Origin: JABMRP01 sp964444795
GTDB lineage: Bacteria; Planctomycetota; Planctomycetia; Pirellulales; Thermoguttaceae
Reading direction: 5' to 3'
Length of the DNA stretch: 64,000 nucleotides
Assembly (NCBI GenBank): GCA_964444795.1
Contig: CAYUIQ010000013.1
Span: 1 to 64,000 of the forward strand
Shown here piece by piece: positions 25,186 to 35,009 of this stretch. How positions within the stretch are numbered: position 1 is the stretch's first letter; every line of letters begins with the position of its first letter. Made by a program: the position numbers and the translations under genes. Under the pieces are notes generated by a model. The model did no database searches. It was not told the DNA's origin and saw only the letters and a program-made list of their open reading frames with translations.

Positions 25186-26242
25186 CTTCCAATGCCGGCA
25201 TCGCTACCCGGGCGGGTTCGAGTTGGACGTCGCCTTCGAGCTGGACCATCCGGTCACGTCGTTGTTCGGTCCCTCGGGCAGCGGCAAGACGAGTGTGCTG
25301 GCGGCCATCGCCGGGTTTCTGCAACCCGCCTCGGGCAGCATCCGCTTGGGCGACCAGACCGTGCTCGACACGGCCGCCGGACTCCACCTGCCGCCCGAGC
25401 AACGCCGCGTGGGTGTCGTCTTCCAGGAGCATCTCCTCTTCCCTCACATGACCGTCGAAGCCAATCTCCGCTACGGCCAGAAGCATCGCCGGCAGCGCCG
25501 TTCCGTCTCGATGGATCGGGTGGTCGAAGTGCTCCAGGTCGGCGCGCTGCTCGGGCGCTACCCGGGCAAACTCTCCGGCGGCGAGCGTCAGCGGGTGGCG
25601 ATCGGGCGGGCGTTGCTCAGCGGACCCGAACTACTGCTGATGGACGAACCGCTGGCCTCGCTCGACCGGGCACTGAAAGCGCGTATCCTCAGCTACCTCG
25701 AACGGGTCGTGGCCGAGTGGGGGATTCCCACGCTGTTCGTCACCCATTCCCAAGCCGAGGTCCGCCGGTTGGCCCATTGGGTGATCGTGTTGAAGCAAGG
25801 CCGCGTGGTGGCCGACGGCCGTCCCGACGAAGCGCTGAGCCGGCCGGAGCCGTTGGGATGGAAGAACTCGATGGGCCCGGCCAATCTGTTGCGGCTGGAC
25901 CCGGTCGAGTTTCACCAGGGCCACGCCCACGGCCGCATCGGCGACCAATCGCTCTACGTGCCGCTGGAAGAGACACCGGCCGGCGCGCCTCTTTTCGTAC
26001 AATTCACGCCGACCGACGTCACCGTCTGCCGCCACGACGTCGCCGGGGTGAGTGCCCGAAACCATCTTCTGGGCCGGGTGTGCCAGGTCGTACCCGTCGA
26101 GCAGGCCGTCTTTGTGGCCATCGACGTCGGCCAGATCCTCTGGGCCGAGGTCACCCCCGAGGCCGTCACCGAACTGGCGCTGGAGCCGGGCAGCGAGGTC
26201 ACTTGTCTGCTCAAGGCCCACAGCTTGCACGTGGTCGAGTAG
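25172..26242 (+). CDS. modC: molybdate ABC transporter ATP-binding protein
   Basis: The 356-residue product carries Walker A (GPSGSGKTS, near 33), the Q-loop in VGVVFQEHLLFPHMT, the ABC signature LSGGERQRVAIGRALL, Walker B LLLMDEPLASLD and the switch His in VTHSQAE. Residues about 285-356 form a TOBE/Mop-like regulatory domain (ARNHLLGRVCQVVPVEQAVF) that binds oxyanion in ModC proteins. It powers molybdate or tungstate uptake with ModA and ModB. The start is coupled to modB. Confidence 0.95.
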   Translation: MSLLSFQCRHRYPGGFELDVAFELDHPVTSLFGPSGSGKTSVLAAIAGFLQPASGSIRLGDQTVLDTAAGLHLPPEQRRVGVVFQEHLLFPHMTVEANLRYGQKHRRQRRSVSMDRVVEVLQVGALLGRYPGKLSGGERQRVAIGRALLSGPELLLMDEPLASLDRALKARILSYLERVVAEWGIPTLFVTHSQAEVRRLAHWVIVLKQGRVVADGRPDEALSRPEPLGWKNSMGPANLLRLDPVEFHQGHAHGRIGDQSLYVPLEETPAGAPLFVQFTPTDVTVCRHDVAGVSARNHLLGRVCQVVPVEQAVFVAIDVGQILWAEVTPEAVTELALEPGSEVTCLLKAHSLHVVE

Positions 26243-26323
26243 CGCCGCTTTGGGATTCGCAACAGGGAAACTGGGGCAACCCCTCTGTAGATGGGCATTC
26301 TTTGAAAACTCGGTTAAAAACAC

Positions 26324-26353
26324 TTGACACACCCATTCCTTGCGGGAAACAAT
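26324..26353 (+). promoter_or_regulatory. promoter of the first PEP-CTERM gene, twin of 29695-29724
   Basis: TTGACA (26324-26329), 18-base spacer, AACAAT (26348-26353), then a 74-base leader to the ATG. The same spacing, the -10 ending ACAAT, the leader motif GGCTCCTCAAxCACCT and the ribosome binding site GGGAGGATGATCC recur before the second PEP-CTERM gene, which supports the call. Confidence 0.6.
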
Positions 26354-26427
26354 AACATCGAAAGTCGGGTGTACTCATCATTGGCTCCTCAAACACCTTT
26401 GCCTCATTTCCCCTGGGAGGATGATCC

Positions 26428-29400
26428 ATGTCGGTTTCGTGCAAGCGAGTGGGTGTTCTTTCGGTCGTTGTCTTCTTACTTGCCGTGACGCTGTTGGTGT
26501 CCAGCCAGGCACCCGTGGAAGCGGCGCTGATCAGCCCCGTCGGCTCGATTGCCGAGCACAATCGGGACAGCAACGACAACCCCGGTGTCCGTGGGGCCAG
26601 CGGCAATACGATCGATGGCTCCGGATTCGCCGGCAACGTGGTCACCCTTGCCGAAGACCCCAACGATAGCCACAACGGTCCGGCGAACATCTGGTACGTC
26701 AAGCCTGCGGATCAAGGCGCCGCGGCTAATCCTCCGGAGATCTTCTACTACAACCTCGGGTCCTCAATGCCCCTGGAATCGATCGTCCTCTGGAACCAGA
26801 ACGGATCGGGCGGCACGGGCGGCGTGCGCGACCAGGCGGAAATCGGTCCCATTTCGCAGGTCAGCGTGGCCACGACGACGGGAACCCCGGGGAGTTTCAC
26901 CCTCGGCGACATGGGCGCGCTGGCGTGGACGCCCGGTATCACGGCCCAAGCAGTCTCTACCACAGTCGGGACGGGGCAAAAGTTCGACTTCACCTCGCCG
27001 GTCGACAGCCAATACGTACGATTGACGATCGACGCGGCCCAGCAAGGCAACAACGGCCAATATGCCTTCAACGAGTTTGCCGCGGTGGCCGACATTCCGG
27101 ACCCACCTCCGCCGCCGGTACAGGAAACGATTTTTGACGCGCCTCCGGGCGGGTGGTCGTACATGTACATCGCCAATCCGGGAGAAGACGGCAGCGCCAG
27201 CGGTAGCGCGTTGGACGGGACCTGGGATCACGACAACGGATCCGACGCGTGGGACGGCAGCGCCATCGGCGCCGGACGTCCCGGAGGGGCCCAGGTGATC
27301 ACCCCCGACCCGGAAAGCTATCTGCGCATTCAGGACACGGGCGACCCCCGCGACCACGGCATGGGCGATCCGGGAAGCAACCGCAAGGTCGGCTTCACCA
27401 AAGACATCCGACCGCTGATCCCCGACGGACACAACATCCTCGACGACGGCGTGACGATGACGTTTCGGGCTCGACTGGCCACCGACGGTCCGTTGGACGA
27501 CGTTCACCCGGACGGCGGCGGCGCCACCGCTCCCTGGCCGGCCGGCGGCGACGGGTACCTGATCCACGACGGCGGCAAAGGCCTGTTTGGCATTCACCAA
27601 GAAGAAGGCGACGATCAGACGATCTCTTTCTCCTTGGCCTTGGACTCCGACCACGGCTCCTTGAGCCAGAGCGGGCTGGTCATGAACAGCCTCAACGGAA
27701 CCTCACGTTCCGGCAACGTGGACACGGGAGAGGGCACGAATAACCAACTGGTGCTCGCCGATCCCACGGCCTTCCACGAGTTTTGGGTCACCGTCAAGGG
27801 CGATACCTCCGGCGGCGGCACCCACCGCGTGGACGTCTACATGGACGGCGCCACCACCCCGGACACCTTCCACGTGACCTCCGGAACCGGTGAGGACGAG
27901 GGCCGCGACTACTTGGGACTGTACCAGGGATCGACCGGCCAAAGCGGTGCGGCGGACATTGATTTCTACGGATTCCGCGTCGGCGCGTGGGCGCCCGGGG
28001 ACACCGGGCTGGTGGCCTATTACAACTTCGACGGCAACACCAACGATCACTCGGGCCACGACCTGCACGGCACCGCCCAGGGTAATGCCGCGTTTGACAG
28101 CGACGTTCCCACGCAAATTGGGGGCGGCCAGTCGATGAGCTTCGACGGCGACGGCGATTTCGTCGACTTGGGCAACCCGGGCGAACTCGACTTCGGCGTC
28201 GGTGACTGGACCATCTCCGGCTGGATTAAGACGACGCAGTCCGGCGGTAGTAACCGGGGAACGCTCTACAGCAACGGCGGCGACGGCGGCGGCGGCGTCC
28301 GCACCGTGCTTGCGCAAAACGAACAAAGCGACGGCACCCTGTCGCTGACCGTTGACGACGACAGCGATAAAATCCAAGCAGAAACCGACAGCGACACCAA
28401 CGACGGCCAGTGGCATCACATCGTGGGCATCCGTCAAGGTCGCGCGATTGCCGTCTACGTCGACGGCGAATTGCAGGATTCCGACGACTTGCCGGGCGGC
28501 TACGATCTGGGGGGCACTTCGCAGCAGGCAGCGCACATCGGCGCCGCTCGCCAGCAATCCGACAGCGCGCTGATCAAGGAACTGGTCGGTCAGATCGACG
28601 ACGTGGCGCTTTGGCGGGTGACGCTGCCCCACGCCACGATCCAGGGCTTGGCCGACGGAACGTATGATCCGCTGACCGCCCCCACCACGACCCCGCTGCC
28701 CGACTTCCTTCCGGCGGATGCGGAGCTTTCGGACTTCCTCAACATCGACATCGGTCCCAGTGGCCAGCGAGTGGAGCCCGGATTCGTCGGTTTACCGGGT
28801 GCGCCGGGCAACAACACCGGCGGCACAAACCTCCCGACTGCAACGCTCATTGCCGCCACCGGCGACACGATCACCTTCACCCTGGACAACGTCGATCAGA
28901 ACGGCAGCTCGGCCGGTGGTATCGATTGGCGCGATCGGGGTAACTCCAACAATGCCGGGGCTCCCCTGGTGCTAGTCGGCGAAGATCACGTCAAGAACAA
29001 CCTCGGCATCGTCCGTGCCACCCTTGAAGGCATACCCGCGGGTGATTATCTGATCGAAGCCTATTTTGTCGACGCCGAAAACTCCCAGAGCGAGGCGATC
29101 GAGATCTACTTGACCGACGCCGCGGGCACCAACGTGCTTCAGGACGTGCTGGGCGACGCGTCGTTCCCGGGTGGCAATCCGGGCGGCAGCGGCGAGCACT
29201 TCCTGACCACCAACCTGATGGACGCCCATAGTGCCGCCTTCCTGATGACCTCCGACGGCTCCAATCCGATACAGATCGTCTTCAACGGAAGCCAGGCAGC
29301 GGACGATGAAGTACCGCTTAGCGGCTTGGCGATCCACAGCGTCACTGCCGCGGTCCCCGAGCCGTCGACGCTGATCCTGGCGGTGCTGGGACTGGCCGGA

Positions 29401-29433
29401 CTGGCCGCTTTTCGCCGGCGGCCGAAAGGATAG
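26428..29433 (+). CDS. PEP-CTERM surface protein with LamG domain
   Basis: The 1001-residue product has a signal peptide and a C-terminal PEP-CTERM sorting signal: VPEPSTLILAVLGLAG followed by an RRRP tail. Residues about 30-230 look like a beta-rich discoidin-like region (VRLTIDAAQQGNNGQYAFNE). Residues about 235-520 form a second beta region, and 525-745 a LamG domain (LVAYYNFDGNTNDHSG, FDGDGDFVDLGNPG, WHHIVGIRQG, AVYVDGELQDSD). The signal should be cut by an exosortase during export; none is encoded in this window. It is probably a cell-surface carbohydrate-binding protein. GGGAGG sits ten bases before the ATG. Confidence 0.85.
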   Translation: MSVSCKRVGVLSVVVFLLAVTLLVSSQAPVEAALISPVGSIAEHNRDSNDNPGVRGASGNTIDGSGFAGNVVTLAEDPNDSHNGPANIWYVKPADQGAAANPPEIFYYNLGSSMPLESIVLWNQNGSGGTGGVRDQAEIGPISQVSVATTTGTPGSFTLGDMGALAWTPGITAQAVSTTVGTGQKFDFTSPVDSQYVRLTIDAAQQGNNGQYAFNEFAAVADIPDPPPPPVQETIFDAPPGGWSYMYIANPGEDGSASGSALDGTWDHDNGSDAWDGSAIGAGRPGGAQVITPDPESYLRIQDTGDPRDHGMGDPGSNRKVGFTKDIRPLIPDGHNILDDGVTMTFRARLATDGPLDDVHPDGGGATAPWPAGGDGYLIHDGGKGLFGIHQEEGDDQTISFSLALDSDHGSLSQSGLVMNSLNGTSRSGNVDTGEGTNNQLVLADPTAFHEFWVTVKGDTSGGGTHRVDVYMDGATTPDTFHVTSGTGEDEGRDYLGLYQGSTGQSGAADIDFYGFRVGAWAPGDTGLVAYYNFDGNTNDHSGHDLHGTAQGNAAFDSDVPTQIGGGQSMSFDGDGDFVDLGNPGELDFGVGDWTISGWIKTTQSGGSNRGTLYSNGGDGGGGVRTVLAQNEQSDGTLSLTVDDDSDKIQAETDSDTNDGQWHHIVGIRQGRAIAVYVDGELQDSDDLPGGYDLGGTSQQAAHIGAARQQSDSALIKELVGQIDDVALWRVTLPHATIQGLADGTYDPLTAPTTTPLPDFLPADAELSDFLNIDIGPSGQRVEPGFVGLPGAPGNNTGGTNLPTATLIAATGDTITFTLDNVDQNGSSAGGIDWRDRGNSNNAGAPLVLVGEDHVKNNLGIVRATLEGIPAGDYLIEAYFVDAENSQSEAIEIYLTDAAGTNVLQDVLGDASFPGGNPGGSGEHFLTTNLMDAHSAAFLMTSDGSNPIQIVFNGSQAADDEVPLSGLAIHSVTAAVPEPSTLILAVLGLAGLAAFRRRPKG

Positions 29434-29450
29434 GCTTTGCCGGAAGACCC

Positions 29451-29522
29451 GTACGATGGCCCTCCGAGGCCGTCGGAAAGGTTGGTTGTATCGACGGCGA
29501 CGGCCTCGGAGGGCCATCGTAC
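29451..29522. repeat. 25-bp perfect inverted repeat with 22-base loop
   Basis: GTACGATGGCCCTCCGAGGC plus CGTCG at 29451-29475 is the exact reverse complement of 29498-29522. There is no T-run after it. It follows the PEP-CTERM gene stop by 17 bases. It may act as a transcript 3' end or a dispersed palindrome. A short GAAAAAGGGGACAGG piece, related to the 35480 element, follows at about 29528. Confidence 0.9.
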
Positions 29523-29694
29523 AGTAGCGAAAAAGGGGACAGGCTCCGTCGAGACTGTCAGTTGGGCATGGAGCCCACGCTGAAGATCCACGGAAAGTCG
29601 CTGGGCTTCCGCATCGGGGCCTTCTCTCGCCGAGAGCCCCCTCTGTGCGTATTTGAAGAGTAATGAGCCAAGGCGGGGATTCCACCGAAAATAC

Positions 29695-29724
29695 TTGACA
29701 CACACACCTTTTGCAGGACACAAT
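29695..29724 (+). promoter_or_regulatory. promoter of the second PEP-CTERM gene
   Basis: TTGACA (29695-29700), 18-base spacer, CACAAT (29719-29724), 72-base leader to the ATG. It is nearly parallel to the region before 26428. Confidence 0.6.
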
Positions 29725-29796
29725 GGCCCCGAAGCCGGGTCTACTCGCCATCGGCTCCTCAAGCACCTATGTCTCATTTTCCTGGGAGGATGATCC

Positions 29797-32700
29797 ATGT
29801 CGGTTTCGCGCACCCGAGTGAGTGAATTCTTCGTCTTTCTCTTCGTCCTCCTTTCGGCCGGCCTCGCATCGGCGATTGATTGGAGCAATGCGGGGACCGG
29901 CGATTGGTTGGATGTGAACAACTGGAATCCGGTGGGTTCGCCGAGCGGTCAGAAGGCCAATATCTTCAACGGGGGCACGGCGTACATCGATAGCAACGCC
30001 GGCACAATCCAGCGATTCGAGTTGGCCGGGCCCAGCGGCACGACCTCCGGGTTCCTGGAAATCCGCAACGGCGGGTCGCTGACGACCAACAACAGCGGCA
30101 ATACCTACGTCGGGGCGCGAGGCACGGGCGTGCTGACGATTGAAGACGGGGCCACCATGAACATCGGTCCCGGCTCCTTCTACGTCGGCTGGCGCGGAGC
30201 CGACGCCGGCGGCCACGGCGACGGCACCGTGATCCAACAGGGCGGCACCGTCACCATGGGTAAGAACATCGACCTGGCCCAAAACGACGCCAACACCGAC
30301 GGCCGCTACGAAATCCACGGCGGGTCGCTCACCCTGACTAATACCAGCACCGGCTATCTGCAAATCGGCCGCCAGGGAACGGGCACCTTTGTGCAAACCG
30401 GCGGAACTGTTACGGTCAGCCGCAACGGCGACGCACTAATGGTCGGCAGCCAGGGCAACGCCACGGGCCGGTACGAAATGAGCGGCGCTTCGTCCGTTCT
30501 GAATGTCCCCAACGGCATGCTCTACGTTGGCGCGAACAACTCGGCCGACGGTACGTTCATCCAGACCAACGGAACGGTCACCGTCGGCAGCGCCCTGCGA
30601 ATGGCCACCAACAGCGCAAGCACCAGCGGACGCTACGAGATGCACGACGGAACCCTGACCGTGGGATCCTATCTCCAAATAGCCCGAAACGGCACCGCCA
30701 CCTTTCTCCAGAACGGGGGAACGGTCAACGTCAATCGCACGACCGATGCCCTGGCAATCGGGGCGGTCGGCGGATCGAACGGCACATACGAGATGAACGG
30801 AGGAATTCTTAACGTGCCTAGCGGACCCGCTTTTGTCGGCCATACGGGCACGGGCACGATGACCATCAGCAACGGTACCTTCAATGCCGGCAACGACATC
30901 ATGGTCGGCCATGTCGGCACCGGCACGGTTACCCAAACCGGCGGAACGGTCAACAACAACGCCGCCGGCAACGACGTCTGGATAGGCAACGAAGCGGCCG
31001 GCACGGGAACCTGGGAACTCGGCGGCACCGGCGTGCTCAACACCGACGACCTCTACGTCGGCTACTACGGCACCGGAACATTCATCCAGAACGGCGGCAC
31101 ACTCAATACGCGAACCGTGCTGCTGGGACGACGGGGGAATTCCAGCGGCACGTACACTATGAGTGCCGGCGACATCGTCGCCTCCGGCGCCATCGCCATC
31201 GGTATCGACGGGGTCGGCACGTTCACACAAACCGGCGGAGACATCGTCACCAGCGCGGGAGTGTATGTCGCCCAAAACGGCGGGGCCACCGGAAACAGCG
31301 ACTATTCGATCTCCGGCGGTACGCTCACGACCGGAACGCTCACACTGGGAGACCACAACACGGGCAAGAAAGGCACGATGACCATCTCCGGCACCGGAAC
31401 GGTTAGCACCGGCACGCTGGTCGGTTATCGCGACGGATACTTGAACATCGACGGCCGCGGCAACGGCGGCACGCCTGCTCTGTCGATCACCGATGGAAAG
31501 ATCCCCTCACTCCGCCACTTGAAAATCGGCAGTGTCGCCGGAGCCGACGGAGCCTATATCAACGCGGTCAGCGCCACACCGCAGAATTTCTCCGTCGGGT
31601 TCGAAGGCAAGGGAGAGTACACTCAGACCGCGGGCAGCACTTCGACTCTTTACGACAGCTACGTAGGCGACCGTGCGACCGGCGAAGGAACGCTGAATCT
31701 CCAGGCCGGAACATTCAACTCTCGCGATTTGTTCGTCGGCCGGTCGGGGACTGGGTTGCTCGACCAGACTGGCGGCACGCTGACCACCGATCAAGCGTAC
31801 GTCGGCTACAACGCCAACTCCAGCGGAGCTTACCGCATCGGCAACGACGCCACGGTGACCGTCAACGAACTGCTTGTCGGCCAGGAGGGAACCGGCGTGC
31901 TGGAAATCAGCGGAAACGCCGTCCTGAACGTCAACACCAGCGGCGTGAACTTCCGCGTCGGCAACGGCAACAACAGCGATGGTACCATCATCCAGACCGG
32001 CGGCACGGTCACGCAAAACGGCAGTGGAGCCATGTACCTCGGCTTCGAAGCCTCCGCCGTTGGCCGATACAGCATCAGCGACGGCACGCTGGACCAGGGC
32101 TCCTTGACCATCGGCGGGAACAACGGCGGCACGGGTATCTTCACCCAGACCGGCGGCGACGTGATCGCCCGGCGCGACATCCGCATCGGCCGCGGCAGCG
32201 GCGGCGACGGCAGTTACAGCATCAGCGACGGTACTCTGACCGTCACCGGCTCGCATCTCGGAGTGGGATACGACAACTCGGCCACCGGCTCCTTCACCCA
32301 AACCGGCGGGGCCGTGGAAGTGGCCCAAAACCTGTTGTTGGGCAACGGCGGCGGTAACACGGGTACCTACACCATGGACGCGGGCACGCTGACCCTGACC
32401 GGCGGCGGTTGGGAAAGCCGCATCCAGGTGGGTTACCAAGGCCACGGAACGTTCATCCAGAACGGCGGCGACGTGACCGTCGACGCGTTCGTCAATCTGG
32501 CGTCCGAATCGGCCAACACGACCGGACGGTACGAAATCCACGGCGGAACACTCACCCTGCCGGACACCACCCGCGGCTACCTCCAGATCGGGCGCCTGGG
32601 TACCGGCACCTTTGTCCAGACCGGCGGGGCGGTCGTCGCCAATCGCACCAGCGACGCGGTGACCATCGGCGCCAATAGCGCCGGCGCCGTGGGAACCTAC

Positions 32701-33831
32701 GAAATGAGCGGCGGTACGCTCGACGCGCCCAACGGTCCCATGCTCATCGGCAAATACGGAACCGGCACCTTCGTTCAAGACGCCGGAAACGTCGCCATCG
32801 GCGACTCCGTGAGGTTGGCCGTGTACACCGCCGGTTCCAACGGAAGCTACGAAATCCACGACGGATCGCTCACCGTGGGCACCTACCTGCAAGTCGGTCG
32901 CCTCGGCACCGGTACCTTCACCCAAACCGGCGGCACCGTCACCGTCAACCGCAATGACGACGCATTGCTCCTCGGCAGTCACGGCGGCGGGAAGGGAACC
33001 TACACCATCAGCGGCGGAACGCTCGACGTGACCAATCACACGACGTACGTCGGCTTCTCGGGCACCGGGACATTGGACGTCCTCGGCTCGGCTGCCCAGA
33101 TCGATACGGTCGGCTATAGCCAGAACGGCGCCTCGACGCTGGGCTCGGCGATCGACAACGGCGGCGTGACCCCAGTCAACGTCTCCGGATCGGCCTCGCT
33201 GGCCGGCGATGTCGTCATGGGCGTCCACGGCGGCGTGGCGCTGACGGTGGGCGATTCTTTTACCGTCCTGTCGTCCGGCAATCGTAGCGGAACGCTGGCC
33301 AACAGTCAGGCGTTATGGGACATCACCCATCCCGGCAATGACGTCGTGGCCACGCTGGCCGGCGGATTGGGAACCTTCTCGGCCGGATATGCCACGTCCA
33401 CCCTGGTCCCCGTGCCCGATCCGGGGCTCAACGCCGGAAACTTGACCATTGAGGGCATCGACGCCGATCAGCCGCTCTGGGTCTTCCTCGACGTGGTCGA
33501 CGACGGTGGTGATCTCAACGGCGCGGAATTGGACGATCTGGCCGATTACATGGCTTCGGCAGGGCAGACAGTCTACGCCGACGGCGCCGATACCTGGCCC
33601 AGCCACGAGTTCCTCACCGATTGGCCCGCCCTGGCCGATTACGATTTGATGCTCCAGTTCGAGCCGTTGGCCGACACGTCCTACCTGACTTGGGACTTCT
33701 CCGACTACGACGCAAGCCTGTTGGTCACCGGCATCGCCATCGGAGTGCCCGAACCGTCGACGCTGATCCTGGCGATCCTGGGGCTCGTGGGACTCGCGAC
33801 TTTCCGCCGCCGGCGGCGTGCTCTGTTGTGA
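29797..33831 (+). CDS. PEP-CTERM protein with autotransporter-like beta-strand repeats
   Basis: The 1344-residue product has a signal peptide (VLLSAGLASA) and ends with PEP-CTERM VPEPSTLILAILGLVG plus RRRRRALL. The middle (residues about 40-1130) consists of more than 30 short repeats of the type GTGTFxQTGGTV and GTYxMSGGTL, as in passenger-associated transport repeats, which stack as a parallel beta-helix. Residues about 1180-1310 form a separate acidic domain (DQPLWVFLDVVDDGGDLNG). It is probably a long surface filament or adhesin. The first codons (MSVSRTRV) resemble those of the upstream PEP-CTERM gene (MSVSCKRV), which matches the shared leader. Confidence 0.85.
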   Translation: MSVSRTRVSEFFVFLFVLLSAGLASAIDWSNAGTGDWLDVNNWNPVGSPSGQKANIFNGGTAYIDSNAGTIQRFELAGPSGTTSGFLEIRNGGSLTTNNSGNTYVGARGTGVLTIEDGATMNIGPGSFYVGWRGADAGGHGDGTVIQQGGTVTMGKNIDLAQNDANTDGRYEIHGGSLTLTNTSTGYLQIGRQGTGTFVQTGGTVTVSRNGDALMVGSQGNATGRYEMSGASSVLNVPNGMLYVGANNSADGTFIQTNGTVTVGSALRMATNSASTSGRYEMHDGTLTVGSYLQIARNGTATFLQNGGTVNVNRTTDALAIGAVGGSNGTYEMNGGILNVPSGPAFVGHTGTGTMTISNGTFNAGNDIMVGHVGTGTVTQTGGTVNNNAAGNDVWIGNEAAGTGTWELGGTGVLNTDDLYVGYYGTGTFIQNGGTLNTRTVLLGRRGNSSGTYTMSAGDIVASGAIAIGIDGVGTFTQTGGDIVTSAGVYVAQNGGATGNSDYSISGGTLTTGTLTLGDHNTGKKGTMTISGTGTVSTGTLVGYRDGYLNIDGRGNGGTPALSITDGKIPSLRHLKIGSVAGADGAYINAVSATPQNFSVGFEGKGEYTQTAGSTSTLYDSYVGDRATGEGTLNLQAGTFNSRDLFVGRSGTGLLDQTGGTLTTDQAYVGYNANSSGAYRIGNDATVTVNELLVGQEGTGVLEISGNAVLNVNTSGVNFRVGNGNNSDGTIIQTGGTVTQNGSGAMYLGFEASAVGRYSISDGTLDQGSLTIGGNNGGTGIFTQTGGDVIARRDIRIGRGSGGDGSYSISDGTLTVTGSHLGVGYDNSATGSFTQTGGAVEVAQNLLLGNGGGNTGTYTMDAGTLTLTGGGWESRIQVGYQGHGTFIQNGGDVTVDAFVNLASESANTTGRYEIHGGTLTLPDTTRGYLQIGRLGTGTFVQTGGAVVANRTSDAVTIGANSAGAVGTYEMSGGTLDAPNGPMLIGKYGTGTFVQDAGNVAIGDSVRLAVYTAGSNGSYEIHDGSLTVGTYLQVGRLGTGTFTQTGGTVTVNRNDDALLLGSHGGGKGTYTISGGTLDVTNHTTYVGFSGTGTLDVLGSAAQIDTVGYSQNGASTLGSAIDNGGVTPVNVSGSASLAGDVVMGVHGGVALTVGDSFTVLSSGNRSGTLANSQALWDITHPGNDVVATLAGGLGTFSAGYATSTLVPVPDPGLNAGNLTIEGIDADQPLWVFLDVVDDGGDLNGAELDDLADYMASAGQTVYADGADTWPSHEFLTDWPALADYDLMLQFEPLADTSYLTWDFSDYDASLLVTGIAIGVPEPSTLILAILGLVGLATFRRRRRALL

Positions 33832-33854
33832 GGATTTCGCAATTGCGGTAGAAT
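33826..33854 (+). promoter_or_regulatory. promoter before the DUF1559 gene
   Basis: TTGTGA (33826-33831, overlapping the PEP-CTERM stop codon) is followed after 17 bases by TAGAAT (33849-33854). The DUF1559 ATG is 94 bases further on. Confidence 0.5.
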
Positions 33855-33947
33855 GGCGGTTGCTTTTGTGCGGTTTCGTCTCGGCCCGTTCGGGCTCTCG
33901 CTCCTGGCAATTCGGAACAGAGCGAGGTTTACAAAGGAGGGGATCGT

Positions 33948-34898
33948 ATGCGCCGGCACAATCGGAGCGGTTTCACGCTCGTCGAACTTCTTGTGGTGAT
34001 CGCGATCATCGGGATCCTCATCGGGTTGCTGCTGCCGGCCGTGCAGTCGGTTCGCGCCGCGGCGAGGCGGATGCAGTGTAGCAACAACCTCAAGCAGCTC
34101 TCGCTGGCGATGCACAACTACCACTCGGCCTACTCGACCTTTCCGCCCGGGGGGATTACCGAGGGACCCTGTTGCGGCACCCGGAGCCGTACCAACTGGG
34201 CCATCGCCATCTTGCCGTATATCGAGCAAGAGGCCCTTTACAAGCGCTACGATCAAAACGCGCTGAACTCGGACCCCGTCAACGCCGAGGTCCGCGAGGC
34301 CTACTTGCCCACGTTTGCCTGCCCCTCGGAAGATGGCACCGACCAACTCGATATTCCCGAGAGCGGGCCGGGCGGCGGATGGGGGTCCAATCTGAAGTAC
34401 CGCCGTGGTTCCTATCGCTGCATGTCGGGCGATAGCAACAACGGGTCGATCTGGTGGGACGCCGGACAGGGCCCCATCACCAGCAATCTCAAGTTGCGCG
34501 GCGTGCTGCACAACGTCGGCTACCCGAGCGTACTCCAGTGCGAAACCTTCGATACCGTCAAGGACGGTACCAGCAACACGTTCATGATCGGCGAAATGGC
34601 TTCGCACACGCACCAGAACCGGCGAACGTTCTGGGCCTACACCTACACCTCCTACAACGCCTCGGCCGCCACCGCTCAAAGCCGAATCCTGCTGGTAGAT
34701 TACGACCGTTGCGCAGCCGTGGGTGGGGCCGGCGGGAGCAATCCCTGCAAACGCGGTTGGGGTAGCTTTCACGCCGGCGGGCTCCAGTTCAGCAATTGCG
34801 ACGGCTCGGTGCGGATGGTCACCAACAGTGTTGATATCAACCTGTTCTGCGCCCTCGCGACCATCGCCGGCAACGAGGTGGCTCAGTTGCCTCAGTAG
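33948..34898 (+). CDS. DUF1559 pseudopilin-like protein
   Basis: The 316-residue product opens with a type IV pilin-like N-terminus: a short basic leader, the cleavage site G-FTLVELLVVIAIIGIL and a long hydrophobic helix (residues 8-35). The helix continues into PAVQSVRAAARRMQCSNNLK, the standard DUF1559 entry. The C-terminus has the family's closing block, FHAGGLQFSNCDGSVRM then VDINLFCALATIAGNEV. These proteins are very abundant in planctomycetes; their role is unknown but export through a type II/IV-pilus-like path is expected. A GGAGGGG site precedes the ATG. The lipoprotein gene follows, a common pairing. Confidence 0.93.
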   Translation: MRRHNRSGFTLVELLVVIAIIGILIGLLLPAVQSVRAAARRMQCSNNLKQLSLAMHNYHSAYSTFPPGGITEGPCCGTRSRTNWAIAILPYIEQEALYKRYDQNALNSDPVNAEVREAYLPTFACPSEDGTDQLDIPESGPGGGWGSNLKYRRGSYRCMSGDSNNGSIWWDAGQGPITSNLKLRGVLHNVGYPSVLQCETFDTVKDGTSNTFMIGEMASHTHQNRRTFWAYTYTSYNASAATAQSRILLVDYDRCAAVGGAGGSNPCKRGWGSFHAGGLQFSNCDGSVRMVTNSVDINLFCALATIAGNEVAQLPQ

Positions 34899-34926
34899 AT
34901 TCACGCAGGACAGTGGCATAAATGGA

Positions 34927-34979
34927 AACCCGAAGCGTCAGCGAGGCCGTCTTTTCGGTCCTCGCCGGCGCTTCGGGTT
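34927..34979. repeat. palindromic element / possible terminator after DUF1559 gene
   Basis: AACCCGAAGCGTCAGCGAGG (34927-34946) pairs with CCTCGCCGGCGCTTCGGGTT (34960-34979) with a few mismatches, around CCGTCTTTTCGGT. The stem would fold in both transcripts. No T-run follows. Confidence 0.75.
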
Positions 34980-35009
34980 GCTAAATCAACACCGGAGGGA
35001 GTTTCTTCG

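Noticed and set aside
31507..33228. 573-codon minus-strand frame inside the second PEP-CTERM gene
   Set aside because: It mirrors the repeat units of the plus-strand protein and has no start signal or domain.
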